In this document: piece by piece, positions 55,123 to 64,000 of the stretch | Layout: each line of letters starts with the position of its first letter | How positions within the stretch are numbered: the first letter of the stretch is position 1 | Source: Polymorphobacter fuscus | Lineage (GTDB): Bacteria; Pseudomonadota; Alphaproteobacteria; Sphingomonadales; Sphingomonadaceae | Assembly (NCBI RefSeq): GCF_011927825.1 | Contig: NZ_JAATJI010000001.1 | Location: 434,001 to 498,000 of the forward strand | Reading direction: 5' to 3' | Length of the DNA: 64,000 nucleotides | Position numbers and translations under genes: made by a program | The notes under the pieces: model-generated | Seen by the model: only the letters and a program-made list of their open reading frames with translations | The model's database searches: none | Told to the model about the DNA's origin: nothing

Positions 55123-56280
55123 TTACATCCCCACGAGCGACTTCAGCCACAGCCACGCCGCCAGCACCGGACCGGCTTCCTCGACCGCGGCGCCAGCGAC
55201 CAGCGGCAGCCGCGTATCGGGGTTGCCCTGGACCGACACCAGCATCTCGCCGACCTTCTGGCCCTTGGCGATAGGTGCCTTCAACCCGGGCACGGCGACC
55301 ACCCGGGTCTTGCGCTCGCTGCCGAGCCCGCGGGGTACGGTGACCATCGTGTCGCGCGGTGAAACCATCGTCACATCGGGGACGACGCCGCCGGCCACCG
55401 CTGCCTTGCCGACGACCTGTCCGGCCTTCAGCACCGGGATGCCCTGCCAGGCATTGAAGCCCCAGCTCATGAAATCGACCGAAGCGCCGATCCGTTCGTT
55501 GAACGACGACAGGCCGGCAACGACCATGACCAGCCGCCGGCCGCCCTGGACGGCGGAGCCGGTGAAGCCATATCCGGCTTCCTCGGTATGGCCGGTCTTC
55601 AGGCCATCGGCGCCGCTGATCCGCCCCAGCAGCGGGTTGCGGTTGGGCTGGGTGATCGCCTCTCCCTTGCCCAGCGTCTTGCCCCAGGTGAATTTTTCGG
55701 TGCCGTAGAACTTCTTGTACAGGTCGGGAAAGTCGCGGATCGTCGCCTCGGCGATCAAGGCCAGGTCGCGCGCCGTCACATATTCATTGGGGTCGGGCCA
55801 GCCGTTGGTGTTGGCGAACTGCGAGTTGGTGACGCCGATCTTCTTGGCGGCGCGGTTCATCAGCGCGACGTAATTCTCTTCGGTGCCGCCGAGCCCTTCG
55901 GCAAGGACCACGCAGGCGTCATTGCCCGACAGGGTGACGATGCCGTGCAGCAGGTTCTCCACGCTCACCTGTTCGTTGACCGACAGGAACATCGTCGACC
56001 CTTGCGAGTGCCACTTCTTCCAGGTTTCGGGCCGGACCAGGATCTTCTGCTCAAGCGTAGCATCGCCGCGCTCGAGCATGTCGAACGCGACATAGACCGA
56101 CATCATCTTGCCCATCGACGCCGGCGGGATGCGCGTGTCCGCTTCCTTCGAATACAGCACCTTGCCGCTCGAAATGTCCTTCATATAGGCATAGACCGCA
56201 GGCGTGGTGAAACTCGGCTTCTGTGCCAGCGCGGGCGTGGCGGCGACGGAAAACAGCAAGGCAAACAATACGGGACGCAT
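55123..56280 (-). CDS. D-alanyl-D-alanine carboxypeptidase (DacA/PBP5-type)
   Basis: Trims the terminal D-Ala of peptidoglycan stem peptides in the periplasm. The 385-residue precursor has a signal peptide (to about 19), SxxK at Ser55-Lys58 (PASMGK), SxN at Ser118-Asn120 (LSGND), KTG at 228-230 (DGLKTGHTEEAG), and a C-terminal PBP5-like beta domain with a hydrophobic end (VLAAWLWLKSLVGM) that may anchor the protein. Between rlpA and tmk in the same transcript. Confidence 0.94.
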   Translation of the reverse strand: MRPVLFALLFSVAATPALAQKPSFTTPAVYAYMKDISSGKVLYSKEADTRIPPASMGKMMSVYVAFDMLERGDATLEQKILVRPETWKKWHSQGSTMFLSVNEQVSVENLLHGIVTLSGNDACVVLAEGLGGTEENYVALMNRAAKKIGVTNSQFANTNGWPDPNEYVTARDLALIAEATIRDFPDLYKKFYGTEKFTWGKTLGKGEAITQPNRNPLLGRISGADGLKTGHTEEAGYGFTGSAVQGGRRLVMVVAGLSSFNERIGASVDFMSWGFNAWQGIPVLKAGQVVGKAAVAGGVVPDVTMVSPRDTMVTVPRGLGSERKTRVVAVPGLKAPIAKGQKVGEMLVSVQGNPDTRLPLVAGAAVEEAGPVLAAWLWLKSLVGM

Positions 56281-56305
56281 CAGGGCTGGGCTTTCGCGCT
56301 AGGGA

Positions 56306-57085
56306 TCAACTTGAAGGAATCAGTCTCGCCTCGCTGTAGCCCGCGGTGCGCAGCTGCGCCAGCGCAGCGGTCGCGGCCGCAGGGTCGGCATAGGGGCCGA
56401 GCCGGACGCGGGTCAGCCCCGACGGTGCGACTTCGGTGGCCACGGGTCCGAAGCTTGCCAGATAACCCGTCAGCCACGCGATGCGCCCGGGATCACCCAG
56501 GGCGGCGACCTGGACGAAGATCGGGCGGCCGGGCTGCGCCAGTGGCGGGGGCGTCAGCGGGGCGGGCGCCGGCGCCGCGACGACCACGGGCGGGACCGGC
56601 ATTGTCGCCGGATAAGCCTTGTCCGGATAGACGCGGCGCACCCGCACCCGCGCCAGCCCGACCTTGTCGACCCCCAGCAGCTGTGCCGACCGCCGCGACA
56701 AGTCGATGATCCGGCCATCGACGAAGGGCCCGCGATCGTTGATTCGCACCACCAGCCGACGGCCGTTGTCGAGGTTCTCGACCTCGACCCAGCTCGGCAT
56801 CGGCAGGGTCTTGTGCGCGGCGGTAACGTCGTCCTGGTCGTAGCGTTCGCCATTGGCGGTGCTCAGCGCGTGAAACCCCGGCCCATACCAGCTGGCTATG
56901 CCGCGCGCTTCATAGGTCCGGTCGTCGCCCGGCGTGTACCAGACACCGCCGACCTGATAGGGCTTGCCGATCTTGACGGCAGCCGGATTGAACGCCTTGT
57001 TATAGGCCGGTCGCTGCGGCTTGCCGGCACAGGCGGCCAGGACAAGCAGCAGCGCCAGGCTAATGCTGCGGCCCGGCAACGGCAT
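56306..57085 (-). CDS. rlpA: Septal ring lytic transglycosylase RlpA family lipoprotein
   Basis: 259 residues. Lipobox L-A-A-C at Cys19; a double-psi barrel domain with GIASWYGPGFHALSTANGERYD and VRINDRGPFVDGRIIDLSR (the RlpA catalytic signature), and a C-terminal SPOR domain (about 185-259) that targets septal peptidoglycan. RlpA cleaves denuded glycan strands in division. Start ATG 57085 sets the lipobox; the frame continues to 57112. It overlaps the mltB 3' end by 26 bases. Confidence 0.93.
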   Translation of the reverse strand: MPLPGRSISLALLLVLAACAGKPQRPAYNKAFNPAAVKIGKPYQVGGVWYTPGDDRTYEARGIASWYGPGFHALSTANGERYDQDDVTAAHKTLPMPSWVEVENLDNGRRLVVRINDRGPFVDGRIIDLSRRSAQLLGVDKVGLARVRVRRVYPDKAYPATMPVPPVVVAAPAPAPLTPPPLAQPGRPIFVQVAALGDPGRIAWLTGYLASFGPVATEVAPSGLTRVRLGPYADPAAATAALAQLRTAGYSEARLIPSS

Positions 57086-58175
57086 CGCCCAGCAGCGCCA
57101 CCGACAGCGCATAGAAGTTGGAACAATTATAGCCGAGGATGGCGCGGTAGTTGCCGGTCGTCAGCCAGGCGCCCTGCCCCGGCCCGTCCGGCTCCACCAG
57201 CGACATCGGCGTCGCCGGCGCCGGCCAGCTGCCGGTCGTGGTCAGCCCCATCCGCTGCCATTCCGACGCCGGCAGCCATTTGCTGTGACGTTCGAGCGGC
57301 CGCACGCAAGTCGTCGGCGCCACCGGGTTGCGCACCGCAGCACGGTCGAAGCCCGCCGGCACCTGCACGGCAAAGCCCCAGCCGATGCCGGCCTGCCAGC
57401 CGTGCCGCGCCAGATAATTGCCGATCGACGCGATGGTGTCGGCCTCCGACCCCCAAATGTCGCTGCGGCCATCGCCATCGCCATCGGCGGCGTAGGCGAG
57501 GTACGACGAGGGCAGGAACTGGGGTTGCCCCATGGCGCCGGCCCAGCTGCCGATCAGCTGGGCGCGGGTTGCGCGCTTCTGGTCGATGATGTCGACGACG
57601 GCATCGAGTTCCTTGGTGAACAGCGCCCGGCGCCGACCTTCCCAGGCCAGCGTCGCCAGGCTGCGCACCACGTCGAAATCCCCGGTGACGCGGCCATAGC
57701 TGGTTTCCATTCCCCAGACGCCGATGATGACTCCGGCCGGCACCCCGGATGTTGCCAGCGCCTTGGCAAGCGGCGCGGTCGATCGGTCGAGCGCCGCCTT
57801 GCCGCCGTTGATGCGCGAGGCATCGAGCCGCCGTGCCAGATAGTTGTCGAACCGCGCCGGAGCGCCGCCGCTGTCGCCCGGCTGGGCACGATCGAGCTCG
57901 ATGACCCGGTCGGACGGGACCATGCCGTTGAACAGCGCGTCGAGCGTCGCCGGCGCAACACCGCGGGCCAGCGCCGCGGTCCGGTAGCGCGCCAGCCATT
58001 CGGCAAAGCTGCCGGTCGCTGCCGGCGGCGGCGGGGCGGGACGCGGCACCGGGGCGGCCGGAACCGGGGCTGGCGGGGGCGCCGGCACCGGGGCTGGCTC
58101 CCGTTGCGGCGCGGCGCAGCTGGCGAGCAGGGCGGCGCCGATGATGGCGGTGAAAAACGAGGGGGTACGCGACAT
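57060..58175 (-). CDS. mltB: Lytic murein transglycosylase (MltB family)
   Basis: 371 residues. Lipobox L-A-S-C at Cys20, then a Pro-rich linker (about 24-54), then the MltB catalytic domain with Glu157 in GVWGMETSYG and SWAGAMGQPQFLPSSYL. It cleaves the glycan backbone of peptidoglycan to the 1,6-anhydro form. Start ATG 58175 from the lipobox. It heads the minus-strand run mltB-rlpA-dacA-tmk-holB-metG, and tRNA-Ser lies just upstream on the other strand. Confidence 0.94.
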   Translation of the reverse strand: MSRTPSFFTAIIGAALLASCAAPQREPAPVPAPPPAPVPAAPVPRPAPPPPAATGSFAEWLARYRTAALARGVAPATLDALFNGMVPSDRVIELDRAQPGDSGGAPARFDNYLARRLDASRINGGKAALDRSTAPLAKALATSGVPAGVIIGVWGMETSYGRVTGDFDVVRSLATLAWEGRRRALFTKELDAVVDIIDQKRATRAQLIGSWAGAMGQPQFLPSSYLAYAADGDGDGRSDIWGSEADTIASIGNYLARHGWQAGIGWGFAVQVPAGFDRAAVRNPVAPTTCVRPLERHSKWLPASEWQRMGLTTTGSWPAPATPMSLVEPDGPGQGAWLTTGNYRAILGYNCSNFYALSVALLGDAVAGPQH

Positions 58176-58280
58176 GCAGCGGTCATGGCACACGATCGCC
58201 GGCGTTGCCAGACGGTTGCGCCCGATCCGGCAACTCGGGACTTGCGACCCGCGCCCGCGCCCGGCAAGAGAGATTGGTCC

Positions 58281-58370
58281 GGAAGGGTGGCCGAGTGGTT
58301 TAAGGCAACGGTCTTGAAAACCGTCGTGGGGGCAACTTCACCGTGGGTTCGAATCCCACCCCTTCCGCCA
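58281..58370 (+). tRNA. tRNA-Ser (anticodon TGA)
   Basis: 90 bases with a long variable arm. Acceptor GGAAGGG/CCCTTCC, anticodon stem ACGGT/ACCGT around loop CTTGAAA (anticodon TGA, reads UCA), T-loop TTCGAAT and an encoded CCA. Confidence 0.96.
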
Positions 58371-58706
58371 GGTCGGCTTGCGGCGCGATCGAAGATCGGG
58401 TCGATCCTGTACCGGTCCACGGCGATCGCTTGCAGCTCAGCGAAATTCACCCCGACCGGCGGCTGAAGGGCGACGCACACGATCTTGTGGTGCGACACAG
58501 GACGATGCGCCGGCCTGCCAACGCTATTCCCATTCCGTCACCGTAATATTCGCGGTCGCTGTCACGCATGAAAAAACTTTCATCGCCGGGCGACGATCCG
58601 GATGCAGTGACTGGTCTAGCGCGGGTCTCGAGGCCGTGGCGGACGACGCTGCTGCCGATGGACATTCTCCCTGCCGTATCCCGATCGAGACCCGCCCCCG
58701 GTGACC
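58371..58706. promoter_or_regulatory. 336-base region between tRNA-Ser and the metal-efflux operon
   Basis: No convincing gene. It holds ATGAAA-aaac-TTTCAT (58568-58583), a 6-bp inverted repeat that could bind a regulator, and GCGGGTCTCGA (58621-58631) with its perfect complement TCGAGACCCGC (58685-58695), 53 bases apart and ending just before the first efflux gene. The minus frame 58373-58498 reads as a protein-like peptide but has no supported start or homologue. Confidence 0.5.
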
Positions 58707-60032
58707 ATGACCACGCTGCCCAGAACCCAACGATATCGCGCGGCACGGCTGCTGATGGCGGGTGCCGCGCTGTTCGGCGGCGTCTGTCCAGCCGGTGCAG
58801 CGCCGGCCGCGATTGCTCTGGCGCCGCCCGCCGCCACGTCGACACAGGCCCCGACGCTCGTCTCGCTCGATGCCGCCATCGACGCTGCAATGACAGAGAA
58901 TATCGATGTGGTCAGCGCCCGCAACGCCGTGCGCACCGCCGCCGCCGGGCTGCGCAGTGCCGATACCTTTCCTAACCCCGTGCTCAGCCTGGGCGCCACG
59001 TCGCTGCGCACCGGCCATGTCTTTCCCGATGCGGTCAGCAACATGGCCGATGATGTCGCCCGCATCGACCAGCCGATCGAGCGGGGCGGCAAGCGCCGGG
59101 CGCGGGTGGGGTCGGCGCGGGCAAGCCTTCAGGCCGCAAGCAGCGATGTTGCCGACACGCAGCGCCAGGTCCGCGCCGATGTCGTCGGCGCCTGGACGGA
59201 CCTGCTGGCGGCCGAGCAGCGGCAGGCGCTGTATGACGGCATCGCCGCGTCCTACCGCCAGAGCCAGCTGCTGGCGGAACGCCGCCTGCAGGCCGGCGCC
59301 ATTTCGGCCGGCGACCTGTCGCGCCAGCGCGTCGAGATGCTGCGCGCCCAAAGCGACTTGTCGCGGATCGCCAGCGACCGCCGCGAAGCCCAGCTCGCCT
59401 TGGCCGTCCTGATCGGCGAAGAGCCGCATGCCGCCACGCTGCAGACCATCGGCGGCTGGCAGCGGCCGGCGGTCAATGCCGATCGCGATATCGATACCAT
59501 CGTGTCGGCACGGCCCGATGTCCGCGCGGCGGATGAACGCATCGCCGCCGCGCGCTATGCCTATGAAGGCGCCCGCGCCCTGCGCCACCCGGACATCAGC
59601 ATCGGCGCCCAATATGAACATGGCGGCAACACGCCCGGAAGCAGCATCGGCTTTGGCTTTTCGGTGCCGTTGCAGGTCGGCAATCGCTATTCCGGCGAGA
59701 TCGATTCCGCCAGTGTCGATCGCAACCAGGCGGAGGCCAACGCCGCCAAGGTTCGCGCCGTCGCCACGGCCGAAATCGCCACCGCCCGCCGCGCCGCCGA
59801 AGACGCGAGCGCGCGCCGCGCCCGCTACGACGACGACCTGCTGCCATCGGCGCGCAAGGCCGCAGCGACAGCAGAGTTCGCCTATGCACGCGGCGCCATG
59901 GCGTTGGTCGATCTGCTCGATGCACGCCGAACCCTGCTGGCGATCGCGCTTGCCGCCATCGATGCCCATGCCGACGAAGCCAAGGCGCGGGCCCGCCAGG
60001 CGGCGGCCGAAACCCCCGAGGAGACGCAATGA
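58707..60032 (+). CDS. czcC: Outer-membrane efflux protein of a CzcC/TolC family
   Basis: 441 residues; signal peptide (residues ~1-30, ending near GAAPA), then the paired coiled-coil repeats of TolC-family factors (LAERRLQAGAISAGDLSRQRVEML, DLLDARRTLLAIALAAIDAHADEAKARAR). It is the outer-membrane tube of a metal-export pump. ATG 58707 is preceded by GGTGA, and the next gene overlaps by ATGA (60029-60032). The metal cannot be read here. Symbol by operon analogy. Confidence 0.88.
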   Translation: MTTLPRTQRYRAARLLMAGAALFGGVCPAGAAPAAIALAPPAATSTQAPTLVSLDAAIDAAMTENIDVVSARNAVRTAAAGLRSADTFPNPVLSLGATSLRTGHVFPDAVSNMADDVARIDQPIERGGKRRARVGSARASLQAASSDVADTQRQVRADVVGAWTDLLAAEQRQALYDGIAASYRQSQLLAERRLQAGAISAGDLSRQRVEMLRAQSDLSRIASDRREAQLALAVLIGEEPHAATLQTIGGWQRPAVNADRDIDTIVSARPDVRAADERIAAARYAYEGARALRHPDISIGAQYEHGGNTPGSSIGFGFSVPLQVGNRYSGEIDSASVDRNQAEANAAKVRAVATAEIATARRAAEDASARRARYDDDLLPSARKAAATAEFAYARGAMALVDLLDARRTLLAIALAAIDAHADEAKARARQAAAETPEETQ

Positions 60033-61159
60033 CCGGCCGCAAACTTTCGGTTGCAACGGCGCTGCTGGGCGCAATGCTGCTGGCCGGCTGCGACAAGGCG
60101 CCGACCCAGGCGCCAACCACGTCGCCGCCCGCCGCCGTCGCCACCGAGCCTGGCGTCATCCGCTTTCCGGCCGGGTCCCCCGACCTCGACGCCATCGAGA
60201 TCGTGGCGGCACGTTCCGGCCCCCTGCCCGTGTCGGCCGATCTCAATGCGCGCATCGCCGTCAACGAGGATCTGACCGCGCGCGTCGGCGCCCCCGTCGC
60301 CGGCCGGGTCACCCGCGTGCTCGTCGACATCGGCGGCCCGGTGCGCGCCGGACAGGCGCTGGCGCGCATGGACGCCCCCGATCTGGCACAGGCCACTGCC
60401 GACAAGCTGGAGGCCGAATCCGATGCCGACCTCAAGCGCCGCGCCGCCGACCGCGCCCGTACCCTGTTCGAAGGCGATGCCCTTGCTCGCCGCGACCTCG
60501 AAGCCGCCAATGCGGAGGCACGCTCGGCCGATGCCGAACTGACCCGCGCCCGGCTGCGGTTGCGCAATCTCGGTGGCGGCGCAGGCACCGACCTGTCGCT
60601 GACCAGCCCCGTCGCCGGCTATGTCCTCGACCGCCAGATCGAAGCCGGGCAGCAGCTGACGCCGGGCCAGAGCCCGTTGTTCACCGTCACCGATCCGCGG
60701 CGGCTGTGGCTGCTCGTCGACGTGCCCGAAACCGCCATTGCGCGCGCCCGCGTCGGCGAAGCGATCCTGTTCGAGGTCAACGCCTTTCCCGGGCGGCGGT
60801 TCGCCGGCAAGATCACCCGCATCGGCCTTGCCGTCGATCCGGCCACCCGCCGCATCCAGGTGCGCGCCGAAGTGCCCAACCCCGACCTGGCGCTGAAGCC
60901 GGAAATGTTCGCCCGGGCGCGTTTCGTGACCGACGACGGCGAAACCGCGATCCGCGTCCCCAACGCCGCGCTGTTCGAACAGGGGCTGAAATCCTATGTC
61001 TTCCGCGTCGATGCACCGGGCACATTCCGCCGGCTGCCGGTGACCGTCGGCGTGCGCGGCGAGGATGCGTCCTATGTCACCGCCGGGCTGAAGGATGGCG
61101 ACAAGATCGTCGGCGAAGGCGCGCTGCTGCTCAACGCCCAGATGGCGGGTGAACAATGA
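60029..61159 (+). CDS. czcB: RND efflux periplasmic adaptor (CzcB type)
   Basis: 376-residue membrane-fusion protein. Lipobox L-A-G-C (Cys21) gives an inner-membrane anchor; barrel-sandwich hybrid halves GAPVAGRVTRVLVDIGGPVRAGQAL and LTSPVAGYVLDRQIEAGQQL enclose a coiled hairpin. No His-rich N-terminal metal-binding domain is seen. It links the pump and the outer-membrane factor. Overlaps czcC by ATGA and czcA by ATGA (61156-61159). Confidence 0.9.
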   Translation: MTGRKLSVATALLGAMLLAGCDKAPTQAPTTSPPAAVATEPGVIRFPAGSPDLDAIEIVAARSGPLPVSADLNARIAVNEDLTARVGAPVAGRVTRVLVDIGGPVRAGQALARMDAPDLAQATADKLEAESDADLKRRAADRARTLFEGDALARRDLEAANAEARSADAELTRARLRLRNLGGGAGTDLSLTSPVAGYVLDRQIEAGQQLTPGQSPLFTVTDPRRLWLLVDVPETAIARARVGEAILFEVNAFPGRRFAGKITRIGLAVDPATRRIQVRAEVPNPDLALKPEMFARARFVTDDGETAIRVPNAALFEQGLKSYVFRVDAPGTFRRLPVTVGVRGEDASYVTAGLKDGDKIVGEGALLLNAQMAGEQ

Positions 61160-64000
61160 TCGACAGCCTCGCGCGCTTTGTGACCAAGAACCGGCTGTTC
61201 GTCTTCATCATGGTGGCGGCGTTGATCGGGATCGGCGTGCGCGCCGTCCTCAACATGCCGATCGAAGCGTTCCCGGATGTTCAGGACGTCCAGGTCGTCA
61301 TCATCACCCAGCAGCCCGGCCAGGCGCCCGAGGAGGTCGAACGCGCCGTGTCGCTGCCGATCGAGCGCGCGCTCGCCGGCACGCCCGGGGTCAGCAACAT
61401 GCGATCGGTGTCGATCACCGGGCTGTCGGTGGTCACGCTGATCTTCCAGGACGGCACGGACGATTATTTCGCAAGGTCGCAGGTGCTGGAAAAGCTGCGC
61501 GATGCCGACCTGCCCGATGGCGTGGTGCCCAGCCTCGCCCCGCTCAGCACCGCCGTTGGCGAAGTCTATCGCTATGTCATCGACAAGCCCGCCGGCATGC
61601 CCCTGTACGAGGCGCGCGCCATCCAGGATTTTGTCATCCGTCCCGCCATCCGCATGGTGCCCGGAGTTGCCGATGTCACCAGCTTCGGCGGATCGATCAA
61701 GCAATATCAGATCCGCATCCAGCCCGAGGCGCTGAAGCGCTATGGCGTTACCCTGGCCGACGTCGAAACCGCGGTCGGCAATGCCAACAGCAACGTCGGC
61801 GGCGGCATCATGCGACGCGGTGACGAGGCGGTGGTGGTGCGCGGCGTCGGACTTTACACCGGTATCGACGATGTCGCCAACACGCTGGTCAAGGCGCAGA
61901 ACGGCCGCACCGTGCGCGTGGGCGACCTTGGCGAAGTGGTCATCGGGACGCCCGAGCGCAGCGGCATGGTCGCCAACGACCGCCAGGACGATGTGTCCGA
62001 AGGTGTCGTGCTGATGATCAAGCATCAGAATGCCGCGGAAGTAGTCAAGGGCATCAAGGCGGCCGTCGACGGGCTCAACAGCCAGTTCCAGCTCGACGCC
62101 CGGCGCGAAGGCCATGCGCCGCTGAAGATCCGCGCCACCTATCAGCGCACCAAGCTGATCGATCGCACCGTCGAGACAGTGGCGGAAAACCTGCTCGTCG
62201 GCGCGGCGCTGGTCACCGCCATCTTGCTCGTCTTCCTGCGCAACTGGCGCGCCGCGCTCGCTGTCGCCGCGATCATCCCGCTGGCGCTTCTCGCGGCCTT
62301 TGCCGGGCTTTACCAGGTCAATGTGCCGGCCAACCTCATTTCCATGGGGGCGGTGGATTTCGGCATCATCATCGATTCCGCCGTCGTGCTTGTCGAGGCG
62401 ATGATGGTCGGCCTTGCCATCGAGGCGGCCCGCCATGGCGGGCTGTTGAGCAACCACCAGAAGGAAGGCGTCGTCCGCAGCACGGTCGGCACGCTCGGCA
62501 AGCCGATCCTGTTTTCCAAGGCCATAATCATCATGGCCTTTGTTCCCATCTTCACCTTCCAGCGCGTCGAAGGGAAGATGTTCTCCCCCGTGGCACTGAC
62601 GCTCACCTTTGCGCTGCTTGCGGCGCTGGTGCTGACACTAACCTTCCTGCCGGCGGTGCTGTCGCTGCTCGTCACCCGCCACGATATGGCCGAAAAGCAC
62701 ATCGCCTGGATGGACCGGCTGCGCGACCGCTACCGCCGCGTGCTCGACTGGGCGGCGCCGCGCGACAGGCTGATCTTCACCCTCTCCATCGCCGCGCTTG
62801 TCGTTACCGGGGTGCTGGTGCCCAAGCTGGGGTCGGAGTTCCTGCCCAAGCTCGATGAAGGCAATATCTGGCTGACCGTCCAGCTGGCGCCGTCGGCGGC
62901 GATGGAGACGACACGCAAGGTCGAATCGACCATCCGCCACATCATGCTGACCTATCCCGAAGTCCGGCAGGTCGTGTCCGAAACCGGCCGCCCCGATGAC
63001 GGCACCGACCCCAAGGGCCCATCGAGCCTGCAGATGTTGATCGACCTCAAGCCGCGCGACGAATGGCGCGCGCAGTTTCCGACCAAGGAGGCACTGGAAA
63101 ACGACATGCGCCGCCGCGTCGATGTCATGCCGGGCGTGCCGACCAACTTCAGCCAGGTCATCGAGGACAGCGTCGAGGAAAGTCTGTCGGGCGTGAAGGG
63201 CGAAATCTCCATCAAGATCTTCGGCCCCGATCTCGCCGTTCTGGAGGCGCTGGCCGATCGCACTGCCCGCGTCGTCGCCGCCGTGCCGGGCGCTGCCGAT
63301 GTCGCCGCCATCAAGGTCGGCGGGCAAAGCGAGCTTCGCGCTGTGCTCGACCGCGCCGCCATGGCGCGGCTGGGGCTCAACCCCGGCGATGCCAATGCCG
63401 CCATCCAGGCGGCCTTCGGCGGCGCTGTCGTCGGCGCCGCCTATGAAGGCGACCGCAAGTTCGACATCGTGGCGCGCTTTGCCGAGGACCAGCGCAACGC
63501 CGTCGACGATCTGGCGCAGTTGCAGATCCCCCTGCCCGCCGGCGGCACGGTGTCGCTCGGCGAAATCGCCCGCATCGACGTGCGCATGGGCGCCTCGCGG
63601 ATCAGCCGCGAAGCCGGCGGCCGCAACGTCGCGGTCAAGGCCAATGTGTCGGGCCGTGACCAGGGCGGTTTCGTCACCGATGCGCAAAAGGCCGTCGCGG
63701 CACAGGTCAGGTTGCCGGCCGGTTACCGCATGACCTGGGGCGGCCAGTTCGAAAACCAGCAGCGCGCGATGAAGCGCCTGTCGATCATCGTCCCCATCGC
63801 GCTGCTGGGCATTTTCGCACTGTTGTTCGGTGCGTTCAAATCGGTGCGCTTCGCCGCCGTCATCCTCGCCATGGTGCCTTTCACCATGATCGGCGGCATG
63901 GCGGCGCTGGGGTTGGCGGGCCTGCATCTGTCGGTGTCCGCCGCGGTCGGCTTCATCGCCGTCGTCGGCATTTCGGTGCAGAACGGTGTCGTCATGCTCG
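61156..64000 (+). CDS. czcA: Heavy-metal RND efflux pump, CzcA/CusA family (3' end cut)
   Basis: About 948 of an expected 1020-1060 residues are present; the window ends inside the last membrane helices. The N-terminus is IDSLARFVTKNRLFVFIMVA. Charged residues of the heavy-metal proton relay are in VDFGIIIDSAVVLVE as Asp401, Asp407 and Glu414, matching CzcA 402/408/415. TGRPDDGTDPKGP in the porter domain suggests the divalent-cation rather than copper/silver group, but that is tentative. The open frame is uninterrupted to the edge; it is missed when only frames with a stop are listed. Confidence 0.9.
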   Translation, partial: MIDSLARFVTKNRLFVFIMVAALIGIGVRAVLNMPIEAFPDVQDVQVVIITQQPGQAPEEVERAVSLPIERALAGTPGVSNMRSVSITGLSVVTLIFQDGTDDYFARSQVLEKLRDADLPDGVVPSLAPLSTAVGEVYRYVIDKPAGMPLYEARAIQDFVIRPAIRMVPGVADVTSFGGSIKQYQIRIQPEALKRYGVTLADVETAVGNANSNVGGGIMRRGDEAVVVRGVGLYTGIDDVANTLVKAQNGRTVRVGDLGEVVIGTPERSGMVANDRQDDVSEGVVLMIKHQNAAEVVKGIKAAVDGLNSQFQLDARREGHAPLKIRATYQRTKLIDRTVETVAENLLVGAALVTAILLVFLRNWRAALAVAAIIPLALLAAFAGLYQVNVPANLISMGAVDFGIIIDSAVVLVEAMMVGLAIEAARHGGLLSNHQKEGVVRSTVGTLGKPILFSKAIIIMAFVPIFTFQRVEGKMFSPVALTLTFALLAALVLTLTFLPAVLSLLVTRHDMAEKHIAWMDRLRDRYRRVLDWAAPRDRLIFTLSIAALVVTGVLVPKLGSEFLPKLDEGNIWLTVQLAPSAAMETTRKVESTIRHIMLTYPEVRQVVSETGRPDDGTDPKGPSSLQMLIDLKPRDEWRAQFPTKEALENDMRRRVDVMPGVPTNFSQVIEDSVEESLSGVKGEISIKIFGPDLAVLEALADRTARVVAAVPGAADVAAIKVGGQSELRAVLDRAAMARLGLNPGDANAAIQAAFGGAVVGAAYEGDRKFDIVARFAEDQRNAVDDLAQLQIPLPAGGTVSLGEIARIDVRMGASRISREAGGRNVAVKANVSGRDQGGFVTDAQKAVAAQVRLPAGYRMTWGGQFENQQRAMKRLSIIVPIALLGIFALLFGAFKSVRFAAVILAMVPFTMIGGMAALGLAGLHLSVSAAVGFIAVVGISVQNGVVML

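Noticed and set aside
57554..58498. Minus-strand frame containing a GGIRTHGE-type peptide
   Set aside because: That peptide is the antisense reading of tRNA-Ser, a well-known annotation artefact; the rest is antisense to mltB.

Overview
The window is high-GC, densely coded chromosomal DNA. Protein types, gene order and dispersed hairpin repeats point to an alphaproteobacterium of the order Sphingomonadales; this taxonomic call is inference from gene content, since no rRNA is present. It carries about 57 protein genes (the last cut by the right edge), three tRNAs (Val-CAC, Arg-TCT, Ser-TGA), a CIRCE heat-shock operator and several strong hairpin terminators. I see no phage, insertion sequence or CRISPR array.

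Layout. 1-6.5 kb: a minus-strand membrane pair (YhhN lysoplasmalogenase, DedA), a small lipoprotein, a TPR protein, guaB, an RsmB-type methyltransferase and a second TPR protein. 6.5-14.8 kb: envelope and ribosome genes in the conserved order lptD-surA-pdxA-rsmA (minus), divergent from pepA-holC, then ndk. 14.8-19 kb: purM-purN (minus, with an unusual purN fusion), divergent from a DUF2066-type gene and hdaA. 19-27 kb: polyphosphate genes ppk1, ppx and ppk2, interleaved with rnd and aspS. 27-34.7 kb: accessory metabolism (DUF2855, an MFS/MHS transporter, a CaiB-type CoA-transferase flanked by hairpin repeats, a VOC protein), then lon-hupB. 34.7-43.4 kb: tRNA-Val, an AraC regulator, a PEP-CTERM protein, a K+ channel, a PHB-depolymerase-type esterase, a DUF885 protein, tRNA-Arg, a VOC/TfoX pair and a diguanylate cyclase. 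43.5-47.5 kb: CIRCE-groES-groEL, then a ParD-like antitoxin gene overlapping a methionine aminopeptidase gene, then mazG. 47.5-50 kb: a PEP-CTERM metalloprotease divergent from a YeiH-family transporter across an AT-rich palindrome. 50-58 kb: a long minus-strand run mltB-rlpA-dacA-tmk-holB-metG-GNAT-tatD-MBL. 58-64 kb: tRNA-Ser and a czcCBA-type metal-efflux operon running off the edge.

Most of this is housekeeping: purine and PLP synthesis, replication accessories (chi, delta prime, HdaA), outer-membrane assembly, peptidoglycan trimming, polyphosphate metabolism and proteostasis. The part most worth a second look is the 45.6-46.6 kb module, where a ribbon-helix-helix antitoxin-like gene with its own AT-rich promoter overlaps map by ATGA. 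Next come the PurN fusion with a C-terminal YjbR/MmcQ-like domain and the 30-bp palindrome upstream of the YeiH gene.
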